From contig MU385714.1 in NCBI GenBank assembly GCA_022497155.1, forward strand, positions 1,240,001 through 1,304,000: DNA of 64,000 nucleotides. Direction: 5' to 3'. Under the pieces are notes generated by a model. The model ran no database searches, was not told the origin of the DNA, and was given only the letters and a program-made list of their open reading frames with translations. The translations under genes and the position numbers were made by a program. The number at the start of each line of letters is the position of its first letter. Positions within the stretch are counted from its first letter, which is position 1. Shown one piece after another: positions 54,027-64,000 of the stretch. This stretch comes from Whalleya microplaca (lineage: Eukaryota > Ascomycota > Sordariomycetes > Xylariales > Xylariaceae).

Positions 54027-57000
54027 GGCGGAAGAGGGAGACAGGGCGAAAGCGGAAGTATGGTTCTTTAGAAATGGAGACGTGGGGAAGAACTGTTTTG
54101 CTGACTTGACCTGCCTGATAACAGAGAGGGAGAGAAGTAAGAGTAGAAGAAGTGAATGTTGGTAGGGGAAGTGGTGTTTAAATATTTCTCTAGCGTATGA
54201 GTAGTTGTTGGTACGTACTACTTTCCTGATCGAACCACCACTCCTTCGGAATATTGTTCTATTGTGCACGAGGTATTGTGGAAGGTGCTTGGAATATGGG
54301 ATGGAATATTCAGTGGCATTGGGAATACTATTCTACTTGTTGGGTTCCTAATCTGGTTACTCTGTAGGCCAACATGGTAGGTACATTAAGCTTGGAGGGC
54401 AAGTTTGCCTTCATTATTATGGGCCCTTGCCATGTTTTAGTATCTTAAAGCTTCTTCAGGACTCAGCTTACTTTGAGTAGTTGCCTGGAGTTATTGTAGG
54501 TAAGGTGGGGTTTGCAATTTTTGAGCAGGAGGTTGATCGTCGATAGTCGACTTGTCGACTAAGAAGCGTTCCGTTGAGTATAGGGGGTATTGTGGATAGT
54601 GGCAGGGGAATGCAGATAGTAGAGGGGTTCTCTTAATCTTAGGGGGATTGACTGAAAGAGTAGTGACTTCAAATACAGATGGTGGTTATCTATTATGGAA
54701 TATGGCTTTTGACCATGTGTCGCCATGGCCACCATTCAGTATTATTGGCCGTTTAACTAAAAAACTGGGCATCTAAGCAGAAACACTCCTAGTGATCAGG
54801 CTCTTTTGCAAGCTATACATAAAACTGTAAGCAGGGACATAGGTAATGCACATGATATCCAGGTCTAGCATTCTAAGAGACGTGCTAGTGTCTTTTGCTA
54901 ACAGCGGCAGTGCAGTTCTCAGACGGGCAATCATCAAAGCACAAATATCCATACGATGGGCTCTTTACCCGAGCAGTGCTCTCGTTCACAGGGCCATAGA
55001 TATCATATGTCCCCCATAGTGACTATGTAGGGTCAGTCAGTAATTAGGTGATCCGAACTTGTCTACACAAGGTACTAGGGATGGGTATATAAAGGGCTAA
55101 AGCATAAGGATAGTAGCCTAGAGAGTTCATAAAGAGAAGACTGGTTACGTTAAAATGCACTACTATGATACTAGATAAACTCCAATATAAAGGTTCACTA
55201 AATACTATATCTACTTTTAAACTTAAGGGCCACTGGTGAATTAGCATAACCAAAGTGTTAAAAGGTAGTAATATCAATAAGGCAAAAATATCAGTTTTGT
55301 GAAAGTAAAACTATGGGCTTAAGACCCTGATTAAAAGGCAGATTGGCAGTATATTTTCTAGGCTCCTTTAAGCTTCCTTAAGTATCATTGACTGTATATA
55401 ATAAGTGAATACTTTAACATGTTATATTAATATATCATAGCCCTATGGTTGATTTTATATATTTCTCAACTATTGTGAAGTACTGTAACACACATGACAG
55501 CTACTGGGCTTTTGGTATGTTTTCTAGCTATACTGTCTTTTTCCGGTTGGATGAATAAATACTCTGATGTATAGACATTAGTACCTGTCAGGGTCGCGCC
55601 GTAATTACTGGAGGACATCGAAAAGATATCAGCTATTCCAAAGGTAACAAAATACATAGGCTGGAGTGTGCTGCAAGTTTTAAATTGATAGTAAAGGGAA
55701 ATAGTTGCTGCATGTAATGATAAACCGGACGCGGCCCAAGATTACATAAAACACGGCATATATATAACGAGCAAATAACAAACGAGACATGGGAATTGTT
55801 AGAAGATAATAAAGCCACTGGCCCAGTTCCGCACAAATTGGAAGTATCGTATACTGGCCTCCTCTAGTTCTCCCGAGTCAAGTTTTACTAGCAACCTAGT
55901 CCCCAGCATTATGAGAAGCAGTCACGAGGGAGCAGTAATACTGAGCTGCTACATATATACAAAAGAAATCCCAATGTATATGATATAAGTAATGATTCCA
56001 GGGTTACAATAGAGATAAAATTAAGTGAAATGTGTAGAATAAACCCTTGGCCGAACTAGGCCTGGCTGGAGCACAAAGCCAATAGCAAACTTCACAAAGA
56101 GGACTGGTACTGTCCATTGATCTGCAGGCGGCAGGCTCACGTTTATCTGCCTTTCTGTTCCCTGCCTTTGATCTCTCCACCACATGGTGTCCCTTATGAT
56201 TGACCCTGCATTTTAACAGTCTACATACTTTAACTCTAGCTCCTCACATAAAATGTAGGTAGCGTGGTATATCATTGGTGGTAAACAACATTATCCATGA
56301 CCGATTCTACTTCCTACCCAATACGAGCGAAAATCCCACACGAACAGCCCAGATTCCGATACTCTAGGCGTCATTAAAGATAACAAAATGCTACAACGAA
56401 CACCAGGTATCCTCTACTGAACTCGTCTTGGTAGCTGAAGCGACGAACTGGTGTCGCTATGTCAAGGCCGAGAGTAATAAACGTACTAAAACTCTGTGGA
56501 GCCTGAGATGGAACGGAGGCGGAAAGACAAAACGGTCGGCGGATGAAGAGGCATCACGAGAACATTGGACGGGACGTTTACTTCAAGTCCAAGTCCATGG
56601 CCGTTGTATCACGACGAAGATATCGAATAAGGAACTGGAAAACTGGCACTTCCAGGGATAGTACCATCGACCTGCCTTCGACCCGGCCCTAATGGGAGTG
56701 CACCCCGGGGCTCTTAAATTGCGCACATTTTTTAGGAATAGATATATTAGGTGCGTGCTGCCTGTGTATCAGAATACCCTTACGAGCACGACCTTCTCCC
56801 ATATGAGTTCCCGTCCCGCTACTCAGTGTTATACTACGAGGTTCATTGCTAGGATAATAGCGGCAACTGGTAGCCCAGCTCGTTACATCTGCACAGATCT
56901 CGTTCTATCGTTGCCTCCAGCACAATGCAATCAGCTCCATTTTCTGCCACTAGTAATCAACACTACCTCGAAACCGAACCGATTCTAACATGCCCGACAA

Positions 57001-58980
57001 TGCAAAGATAATTGAGGTACACACGTTGTGGAGTACAAGCATGGATCTCTATAGAACTTGTTAAAGACCTAAACAACGTTAGCTAGCTGCAAACTACCCC
57101 TGTCACTATAGGGGTACCGGTGAGGATGGCAGCTATGGGTTGCCGAGGCTGGAGTCTTTTATGGCACACTATTTGTCGAGCAATCTTGAACCAGTGGTGG
57201 TAGGCTATGACTTAGCGGTAATAGAGCGACAATATAGCGCAAGTATAGTGGAATGAAATATGACGGATGGACTGGTGCTGGCGCGGAATCCAAAGCAGAC
57301 TTATGCGTATAGATAAGCGGCCGAATACTGCGTGCAACAACACACAAGAGCCAAGACAAATACGCCATGTGCCAGCTGAAGACGATGTGTTCCAGCACAC
57401 ACCCGATACATAAGCATCGAATTGCTGCTGTCCGAATTCCAAGGTCAGCGCGGACTGTTCCGAACCATGCGCATATTATCAAACCTATGACTACCGGAAC
57501 GGTTCATTCAATCATGTAAACTAAGCACCTGTTTCTAAAGGTGTTCTGTAGTTAGGGGGTATACCAACCCCAAAATGTATCTTTATTTTTCTGACTATGA
57601 AGATGTAAATCATTCTAGAAACTTGCTACTTCATTCCTCTATGGATTAGCCCCCCCCCTTCCCTCCCCGCTTCCACACCTCTACCAAGAGTACACTTCAA
57701 GTACAGCATATCCAATTTCCAGGACTATAGCATTATCCAAGACTACGTCTCCCATTTTGATGTTTCTCTTGTATAGCATGCGTAGCCTGTAGCTGGCTAC
57801 ATCTAGACCCACTTAGCTACTGGCCAGCATCCTCTGCGGAACACTTCCAGCTCCTGGCTTCACTGCTTGCCTACTAGAAGTTATCAACGCAAGTCTCTCT
57901 AGCAAGGCCCTCGCGCTGTCAGTATGCGCTGACCTGGAACTCATTAGTGTCCATATCTGGAAGAATGATGGGATTTACCGAACCTGGTGCATGGCGTCGC
58001 AAGCAAACTCTGCAAGCGAGCTTTGCTTGCCATGCTCGCTCTTGCAGTTCATCCACTCCATCGACATGTGTGACGGATTACAGGGATGTGATAATTCAGG
58101 TGGCTGGACGCCCCACAAGCTGTGGCTTATATATAGGAGGCTCTGCCTCCTCTGACTCTAGTGATGATACTTCTCTAATAACAACTACTGTACTACTCAT
58201 AACCTGCGTCTATTTCATCAATGTGCGTGAGGTGCAAGTACTTGCACAGAAACCCCGGGTACTGGGACTGGACGTTCATCTTGAGGAGGAAGGGGTAAGG
58301 AGTAACAGTGGTCTTTATGGCGAGTAAATTATATATTGCTGTGCTGAAGCTGGAGTTTACGCAGCGAACAACGATCCAAGAGGGTCCTTCACTTGGTATT
58401 TTTCCCCCTTACGGGCCCACCGCGATATAATCAAGACTTGAGGCACAGGCTTACTAGCCCCAGCATGCAAGCCGATGGCACGCTGCCACGACACGAACGG
58501 ACGTAAGCCAACCTTAGAACCGCAATATCTTGATAGGCGATCATGGTGATTGCTAACAAATAAGTATAGGAGCGATTATTCTTGTAATCAGCACCTTACT
58601 TGTCCATGCACTCGGGGAAACACCGTAGTCCTTATCCTCGCCTTGTTCGGACCCCGGAAATAACTTGGCGTTCTGTACCTTGCATAGATGGGTATAGATA
58701 GGAAGCGGTGAGCAGGGAGCACGCACTTGAAACAGCGGCAAGGTATTACTGCGTTCTTTCCAGTTCTCCTCCCCGACAGTTAAATCTAGTGGACATAGCC
58801 GTATTTGATAGTTAGAGCCTGCGCCGTCTGACTGGTGTAGCTCGACTAAGTATGTTTTTGGTTATATTACGGCCCTCTCTTCGCACCTTTCTACGCCTTT
58901 TGCATAGTATAGGAGTCAGATTTAAATCAAGTATAGTGCAAGGTGCTTGTGCCATACTACGATACAAACCCTCTTTCAAT
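54025..58980. other. 5-kb gene desert
   Basis: No supported gene. TA-rich parts (for example 55040-55460) suggest decayed sequence. It includes an 18-bp inverted repeat at 54544-54561, a C-run near 57650, a second copy of a dispersed repeat at 58097-58214 and a perfect 16-bp palindrome at 58232-58247. Frames at 56428-56661 and 56692-56988 have ordinary composition but no recognised similarity. Confidence 0.45.
58097..58214 (+). repeat. Dispersed repeat, copy B
   Basis: About 118 bp align with 22956-23091 in the same orientation. Shared blocks are CAGGTGGC, ACGCCCCACAA, CTGTGGCT, TAGTGAT, CTAATAA and CTGCGTCTATT, with mainly transition differences. It contains a GGAGGC-TCT-GCCTCC hairpin at the place where copy A has a different hairpin. 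Confidence 0.6.
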
Positions 58981-59338
58981 ATGCCATTTCTTCTTCTCAT
59001 CGGTGGCACGGGTAAGACGGCCACACACGTCGCGGCGCTGCTCGCTGCTGCTCGCTGCTGCTAAAAGGCCCTTTTCTCCTAGCATCTCCGCGAGCTCTGA
59101 TCTTGCGCCGAATAGGTATTATACTGTAAACGTCAAACTTGATAAAGCGAACCGAATCAAGAGCTTGGTTCAGGCCGGCTTGTCGGAATGCTACGCTCGA
59201 CTCTTAACCCGTCTCGAGGTTTTCACAGGACTTTAAGAAAACGACCGGTGACGCGGCAGAGGAAATCACGGGACACCCTCCGAAAGCTTCAAGGAATTTT
59301 CGCAGGAAGTTAAGACCATTGGGTCTTCGTCATCGTAG
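58981..59338 (+). pseudogene. NmrA-like (EasG-type) NAD(P)-binding protein relic
   Basis: The ATG at 58981 starts MPFLLLIGGTGKTATHVAAL, the Rossmann GxxGxxG motif and first helix of NmrA-like reductases. After ~25 codons the frame breaks exactly where CTCGCTGCTG is duplicated in tandem (59041-59050 and 59051-59060). Beyond the duplication the family-like reading continues in another frame (AAAKRPF, ASSDLAPN). It then jumps again to a C-terminal piece (DFKKTTGDAAEEITG at ~59229) and, after another shift, to SFKEFSQEVKTI and a stop at 59336-59338. The normal protein is about 290-300 residues, so most of the middle is also missing. Relatives include the ergot-alkaloid EasG type, for which a TG-x-PPKSF C-terminal motif is typical (from memory). 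It is certainly not functional as it stands. Confidence 0.75.
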
Positions 59339-60492
59339 TTCGTCCAAAGCCTCCTTACCTAGATTTATTATGTTTACGTCAGTATTACGAACACTGCGCG
59401 TACCTATATATCACATTCCTTGTCTCTTGTATTTGGTGATTAGTGATCTAGGGACTACTTAAATAAAAACGCTGAAAGTCTAGTGCTCTTATAGTATAAT
59501 GATTTGTCGGTTCAGTAATAGGGAATGCTCAACTCAAGCTCTGGAATCGTGGTCTTGGCACCCAGTATGTGTATGTAACTCGCTTTCAATGCAAGATGTG
59601 CCCCAGAGGAAACATTTGATACCGCTATGTGTAGAACAGAACACTTGATAACCCAGATTTTTCCGTGTAAACATGAAAGATGCTTACTGCTTCCTGGCGA
59701 CGTAGGAGACGCATTTATATTTCAACCAGTGTTGTAATGTAATGTATGGACTAAAAGACTCAAAAGCTGGCATGAGTTGTCTGGAGCTTCGAGGCACTTG
59801 ACTCACCATGTCCTAACTTGAGCTACATTTGGACCTAGAAACATTCACAAACATTACAGAGCCATGGCGATGGGGGGCTTGTCAGAATTAGACTGAGAAG
59901 AGCCGGCAGTGCAGCCATTGCGATATGTCATTCAGAATATACACATTACACATTAAGTACATCATCCTCATCTCGTGATCATCATTATCATCATTTCTGC
60001 ATCCTCTGTCTATCAACGATATGACCAGACCAGACCGTGTCCTCTATATATAAATAATACAATGTCATCATGCGTAGCAAATCATGAAATCTTGTTCGTC
60101 GTGAGTGTACACCTAGCCGATCTAGATGCAGATGCCTTTTGTCCCCTCCTGAGACCAAACCGATCCGGTCTCCAAGCCCTGATTATACCAGACCATCGAG
60201 GATTATTATGTCGTATCTGTTCGTATGCTGCATATCTGCGTCTCCCTGAATGTTGGAGACCTGGGAATTGGTATCCCGTAAATGCATGGCTCGTAGAAAT
60301 CATTATGCCCTCCAACCAGCAAGCAGTAAAAACAACAATGAAGAATTGAAAATACCATCGTCCCCTTTCCGCGCCTAGATTAAAAATTGCTTGCTTGTTG
60401 GAAGACGCCAAACTGATGCGTCGTCATGTGCGTGTCGTAAAATGTGAGTGTGTTCCCATAGCGGGATATGCAAGCTGGCCGCATTTTGGTGG
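59339..60492. other. Intergenic region, 1.15 kb
   Basis: No gene recognised. It should contain the 3' flank of the Byr4-like gene. A short ATTATCATCATT-type run lies near 59982. Frames at 59975-60411 on both strands lack similarity. Confidence 0.4.
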
Positions 60493-63400
60493 CTAACTAT
60501 CCATGATCATATCCCTGATCGCCCATCGCCAAGCAGTCTGATCGCGCTCGCCAAGGCCAGACCACTTGCCGCATTTTCTGCGCCAGCGAGATTCCTCTTC
60601 TCGTTGTCGCCTGATGAATTCTGGACCGACGTCAAATTCTTCGCCTACCAACCAGTCCTCCCTGACGTCGCTTATGCGACCAAGACCACCTGAGGCGGAG
60701 TCCTTGTCTCTGTCCTCAAGATCAGGTATGTCTTTGAAAGGGTCGTCGTCGTCATCGATTGTGTTGATGCCTGCCATAGGATCATGGGATCGAAGAGCCG
60801 AGGGTGTCGAAGTATCCACTTTCAACCAACACATGTTCTGCGGATCGAAAACCATGTCACCAACTCGTTTGACACCCTTAGTGGCACTCATGTTGGTGAT
60901 AAGTACAGGTCTCGGAGTCGAACTTTCTTTTTCGCGCATCAACGGTGGCACGGAAGTCGTGGATGGCGAAGAAGCTGGAACGTCGAATGCATTCAGAACG
61001 TTCTCATTACCCTCCCAGCGGAAAGTTGCGGGATTGTATGTCATTCCGTTGATAACTGGAGCTGTTAGCGGTGAATATACTCCAGGTGTTTGTGTTGTAG
61101 GTGCTTGTGTCTTGGGTGATGGTGTTTTAGGTGCTTGTGTCTTGGGTGATGGTGTCTTTGGTGATTGTGTTTTGGGCACTTGCATCTTGGGGACTTGAGT
61201 CTTGGGCACCTGAGTCTTGGGTGCTTGAGTCTTGGGTGCCTGACTCTTGGGTGCTTGTGTTTTGGGCACTTGAGCCTTGGGCACCTGAGTCTTGGGCACT
61301 TGAGTCTTGGGTGCTTGAGTCTTGGATATTTGTGTCTTTACCTGTGTTTTGGACACTTGTGTATTGCGCACTTGTGTTCTGGGCACTTGTGCTTTGGGAA
61401 CTTGAGTCTTGAGTGTCTGACTCTTGGGTGCTTGTGTCTTGGGTATTTGTGTTTTTGGCTTTTGTGTATTGGGTCTTTGTGTTTTGGGGTTTGGGTATTG
61501 AGATACGGGATGCTTACCCTTGGACTCCTTCGCAGCGTTCAAGTTCGAAATCAAGTACGGCTTCGACTGTGGCGGTTGCTTTCGAGATTTCTTGGGTCTC
61601 ATACCGTGTAGATGGGGTGGGTTGAGGTTTGTTCTTGTTGACAGCTGGGCAACGCGCTGAACAGTTAGGGGAACTAGAGGTGTTGATCCTGGCGCTCGCA
61701 TGGCCAAGTTTGCCTCTCTGGCATTTCGGCTGGCGGCAGTGTCACGAGCAAAGCGAGGTAGATGCTCTGTTTTGGCAGGTGAGTAGGGGGATACAGGACT
61801 TGGAGTTTGCCGATCCGGTAGCACGTTTTGGTACATCTTGTTTCGGATATTAGTTCTGTTTCCGCTTCCGACTGGTTGCTTCATAAACTTGGACTCCGTG
61901 TGTGCCGAAGTAGGAAGGTCATCAAACGCATCAAGTTCGTGGCCGTCACCGAAGCGGCGCAAACGACGTGGCTTGTTGACCTGTTGCCACATCGGCTCAA
62001 CGGCCACCTTGTCATTGCGAACCCTTCTGGGACTTGGTCTTCTTGGGCTTCTTGGGCTTTTTGGGCTTGACGATCGGTTAGTAAAACGTGAGTTTGCACG
62101 TGACAACGATCCAGTTTCCGGGCTCTGGTCAGAGTTATGGCGCTGGAAAACTCGAGAGCTCTTAGGGCTGATACGGTGGCCTTTGGCACTAACGTGTTGT
62201 GATTGGATTTGTGATGCCCCGGCAGGTAAGAAGGGAACCGGATTCTTTCGTGCCTGAGCCCGGTCGGGAGGAGTCTTGGGTCTTAGGCCAGATTGAGGGC
62301 GGGTCAAGTCAGCGCGAGAGTCAGTACGGGAAGCTGGTCGATCAGCCCGAGAGAAGGCTGGCTTAGCTGGAGATGGAGCAGGTCGCATGACTGGCAAAGA
62401 TCGCTTCAGTCGCAATAATTGCGCGCTGGTCGTAGTGGGCTCATTCCGTAAGGCTCCAATGGACGCCTTCTGCCCTAATTCTCTTCTTCGGGGCGTGGTT
62501 GGTTGGCCCATCTGGAACGAGGACAAAGTCTGCGTATGAACGCTTGAGACTGAAGATTGGTTGGCGTGACCGAGACGTGAGGGAGCTCTTCTAGCTGGCT
62601 TGGGGGGGATAGGTCCACCGCTTTCAGAAACCGGCTCAAGCGAAGATTGGGTGTGCGTGCGTTCATGTCCGGGCTTGGGCTTTGGTAGACGAGACGTATG
62701 CGGTGACGCCACTGGCTTATTGGTAAAGGTAATGGATACCGCGGTCTTGGGTCGAGTAGGACTGGCTGCTCGAGCTTCCTTGACCTTCACATTGCGATGT
62801 AATGACGGCTTCCGGGCGTGAAATACGTCGCCATTGCCAAAGTCCAGGCCAGAGAAGGGGTCCTCTTGCTCTTTCGCAACCTGGAGCATGTTCTTGGATG
62901 ACTGGGCTTGTTTATTTGCTTCAGCTCTATCTGGCGATCGGCTTTGTCTGCGTCGCTGTAACCGCTCGCCAAGATCTAGAGGCCCATTGGGTATCAGGAG
63001 ACCGTCAAAGATCTCATCCTCGCTCTCTGCTGTGATCGAGCTTGCAATGCTGGGGCTCAAAGCTGACGTCGTTGAGCTGCGAGTCGAAAAAGCGTCTCGC
63101 TTTGTACCGCCGAAGCGCGTTCCTAGGCTACCTTCTGCCCAGTCCAAGTCGTCGTTCGTGTGCAAAGACGGAGTCTTTGGAATGTCCTTTCTCCGAGAAA
63201 GCTTCAACTTTCCGTCAGATGGTAACTCGAGATCATCCTCAAAGTCATCCTGACCGCGCTTCTTCTGTGGAGACGGCGTGGGTGGAGTGATCAAAGACAT
63301 AAGTCGAGACTGAGAACGCATCTTGGGCGCCTTGATGGTTGCAGCTCCATCGCCGAATACATCTTCATCCTCATCTGTGTCTCGGAATTTCTCCAGATTG

Positions 63401-63981
63401 ATGGGAGGCGCTAGTTTCTTCGGCAACATCGGCTTGCGAGGTGACTCTATGCCAGCAACAGGCGAGAGTGACTTGTTGGTGGTAGTTGAGGACTGTTTGA
63501 CCGGACTCGGATTCGACGAGCTACTAACTTGCCGAAGGACGTCAGGGAAATTCCCATCTTCCTTGGGCTTCAGACGAAGTGCCTGGCCGGTCACAGGGAG
63601 TTCAAGATCATCTCCCCAGTCTTCCTGGAAAATCTTCTTGATTTTCCTGCCACCCAGTCGCTTGATAGTACCTCCCATCAAGGCCGAGGTCGGGACATTC
63701 TTAGGAATCGGGATGCCAGCGTGAGTGGCGGCAGCGATCGCGTCAAGGGTGGACTTCTCATCGTCGCCGGGTAGGTGGACGTGTCTCTCGTCACTTCCAG
63801 GAAGCGACTCGCGGTCGGATCGGAAGGAAGATTGGCTGTCGCGGTGGTGGACGTGAGGGTTCGTGGTAGAATTAGTTCGGAAGGTAAGGTCATCATCATT
63901 CTCAAGCATAAAGTCGTCATCATCCCAGTTCTCGACAGCCTCCTCCACGGGCTGACGAGGCTTGAGTCGGAGAGGTTGCAT
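60493..63981 (-). CDS. byr4: Byr4-like cytokinesis (septation) regulator
   Basis: 1162 residues in a single exon; the start codon is only 19 bp from the window edge, so the promoter lies outside. The N-terminus is acidic (ENWDDDDFMLENDDD), followed by the conserved IKKIFQEDWGDDLELP block and a repeat of it (DDFEDDLELPSDGKLKLSRR), a feature of Byr4/Bfa1 proteins. The centre is Ser/Pro/Arg-rich and disordered. At ~825-960 lies an array of PKTQ-type pentapeptides. The C-terminus carries MTYNPATFRWEGNEN, VGDMVFDPQNMCWLKV, a DPFKDIPDL motif, FDVGPEFIRRQREEE and a Trp-rich end (WRRKCGKWSGL). In fission yeast Byr4 joins Cdc16 as the two-part GTPase-activating protein for Spg1 and restrains septum formation at the spindle pole body. 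Confidence 0.85.
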   Translation of the reverse strand: MQPLRLKPRQPVEEAVENWDDDDFMLENDDDLTFRTNSTTNPHVHHRDSQSSFRSDRESLPGSDERHVHLPGDDEKSTLDAIAAATHAGIPIPKNVPTSALMGGTIKRLGGRKIKKIFQEDWGDDLELPVTGQALRLKPKEDGNFPDVLRQVSSSSNPSPVKQSSTTTNKSLSPVAGIESPRKPMLPKKLAPPINLEKFRDTDEDEDVFGDGAATIKAPKMRSQSRLMSLITPPTPSPQKKRGQDDFEDDLELPSDGKLKLSRRKDIPKTPSLHTNDDLDWAEGSLGTRFGGTKRDAFSTRSSTTSALSPSIASSITAESEDEIFDGLLIPNGPLDLGERLQRRRQSRSPDRAEANKQAQSSKNMLQVAKEQEDPFSGLDFGNGDVFHARKPSLHRNVKVKEARAASPTRPKTAVSITFTNKPVASPHTSRLPKPKPGHERTHTQSSLEPVSESGGPIPPKPARRAPSRLGHANQSSVSSVHTQTLSSFQMGQPTTPRRRELGQKASIGALRNEPTTTSAQLLRLKRSLPVMRPAPSPAKPAFSRADRPASRTDSRADLTRPQSGLRPKTPPDRAQARKNPVPFLPAGASQIQSQHVSAKGHRISPKSSRVFQRHNSDQSPETGSLSRANSRFTNRSSSPKSPRSPRRPSPRRVRNDKVAVEPMWQQVNKPRRLRRFGDGHELDAFDDLPTSAHTESKFMKQPVGSGNRTNIRNKMYQNVLPDRQTPSPVSPYSPAKTEHLPRFARDTAASRNAREANLAMRAPGSTPLVPLTVQRVAQLSTRTNLNPPHLHGMRPKKSRKQPPQSKPYLISNLNAAKESKGKHPVSQYPNPKTQRPNTQKPKTQIPKTQAPKSQTLKTQVPKAQVPRTQVRNTQVSKTQVKTQISKTQAPKTQVPKTQVPKAQVPKTQAPKSQAPKTQAPKTQVPKTQVPKMQVPKTQSPKTPSPKTQAPKTPSPKTQAPTTQTPGVYSPLTAPVINGMTYNPATFRWEGNENVLNAFDVPASSPSTTSVPPLMREKESSTPRPVLITNMSATKGVKRVGDMVFDPQNMCWLKVDTSTPSALRSHDPMAGINTIDDDDDPFKDIPDLEDRDKDSASGGLGRISDVREDWLVGEEFDVGPEFIRRQREEESRWRRKCGKWSGLGERDQTAWRWAIRDMIMDS
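61105..61500 (-). repeat. 15-bp minisatellite encoding PKTQ pentapeptides in the Byr4-like gene
   Basis: About 26 imperfect copies of a 15-bp unit lie head to tail, with the consensus residues P-K-T-Q-(V/A/S). Units vary at the fifth residue and sometimes at the third. One or two units are shortened by a residue (QVKTQISKTQ). The array is in frame, so the open reading frame is preserved, and the opposite strand is also open because the unit is a multiple of three. Lysine and proline content makes the segment strongly basic and extended. Confidence 0.93.
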
Positions 63982-64000
63982 TATGGCGGGGTATCAAGTA

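Noticed and set aside
61131..61611. Plus-strand Leu/Gly/Trp-rich frames opposite the PKTQ array
   Set aside because: Produced by the 15-bp repeat being a multiple of three; the minus strand carries the conserved Byr4-like protein.

Overview
This is nuclear DNA of a filamentous ascomycete (Pezizomycotina). Sordariomycetes is my best guess, from gene content alone and without a database check. The genes are separate eukaryotic units with short introns (mostly about 50-180 nt) that have GTRAGT-type donors, CTAAC/CTRAY branch sites and YAG acceptors. They include a fungal complex I 75/78-kDa subunit, an Atg37-type acyl-CoA-binding protein, a Byr4-like cytokinesis regulator and a very long Edc4/Pdc1-like decapping scaffold. 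I see no operons, no convincing tRNA or rRNA, and no CRISPR array.

Layout. 0-0.9 kb: DUF2470 membrane protein. 0.9-6.4 kb: gene desert. 6.4-7.4 kb: tetraspanin (4 exons, minus strand). 8.1-10.1 kb: DUF7587-like fungal orphan with three 60-bp tandem repeats. 10.1-13.2 kb: AT-rich, partly RIP-like spacer. 13.2-14.6 kb: secreted M28 leucine aminopeptidase. 15.8-20.7 kb: Edc4/Pdc1 homologue. 22.1-22.6 kb: small membrane protein. 23.8-25.3 kb: secreted GH5 hydrolase. 26.3-37.9 kb is the gene-dense core: mitochondrial PP2C phosphatase (Ptc5/PDP type), KPWE-motif protein, conserved unknown, GFA-domain gene with an in-frame TAG, Atg37/ACBD5-like protein, RNase III (Rnt1 type) and mitoribosomal mS33. 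39.7-42.5 kb: Pumilio RNA-binding protein. 44.6-47.1 kb: NADH dehydrogenase 78-kDa subunit. 48.8-49.7 kb: orphan. 51.6-52.5 kb: GPI-anchored Ser/Thr-rich wall protein. 53-54 kb: a T-free block and a small zinc-finger orphan. 54.3-60.4 kb: second desert with a broken NmrA-like pseudogene and a diverged repeat copy. 60.5-64 kb: Byr4-like regulator with a pentapeptide repeat array.

Most genes are housekeeping: mRNA decay and RNA processing (Edc4, Pumilio, RNase III), mitochondria (Ptc5, mS33, complex I), peroxisome/pexophagy (Atg37-like and possibly the KPWE protein), septation (Byr4) and secreted degradation (LAP, GH5). The deserts carry repeat-induced-point-mutation-like composition and decayed gene pieces, as expected for accessory patches between conserved blocks.

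I did not find a clear new multi-gene system. The best leads are: a GFA gene interrupted by one TAG in the UAG context favoured by fungal A-to-I mRNA editing; a 226-bp stretch with no T at all on the plus strand, which makes stop codons impossible in all six frames; a 10-bp tandem duplication that explains one frameshift in the NmrA-like relic; a GC-AG intron and 15- and 24-nt exons in the complex I gene; and tandem repeat growth in the DUF7587-like and Byr4-like proteins. Exon boundaries were placed by eye from splice signals, reading frame and family conservation; none has transcript support here.
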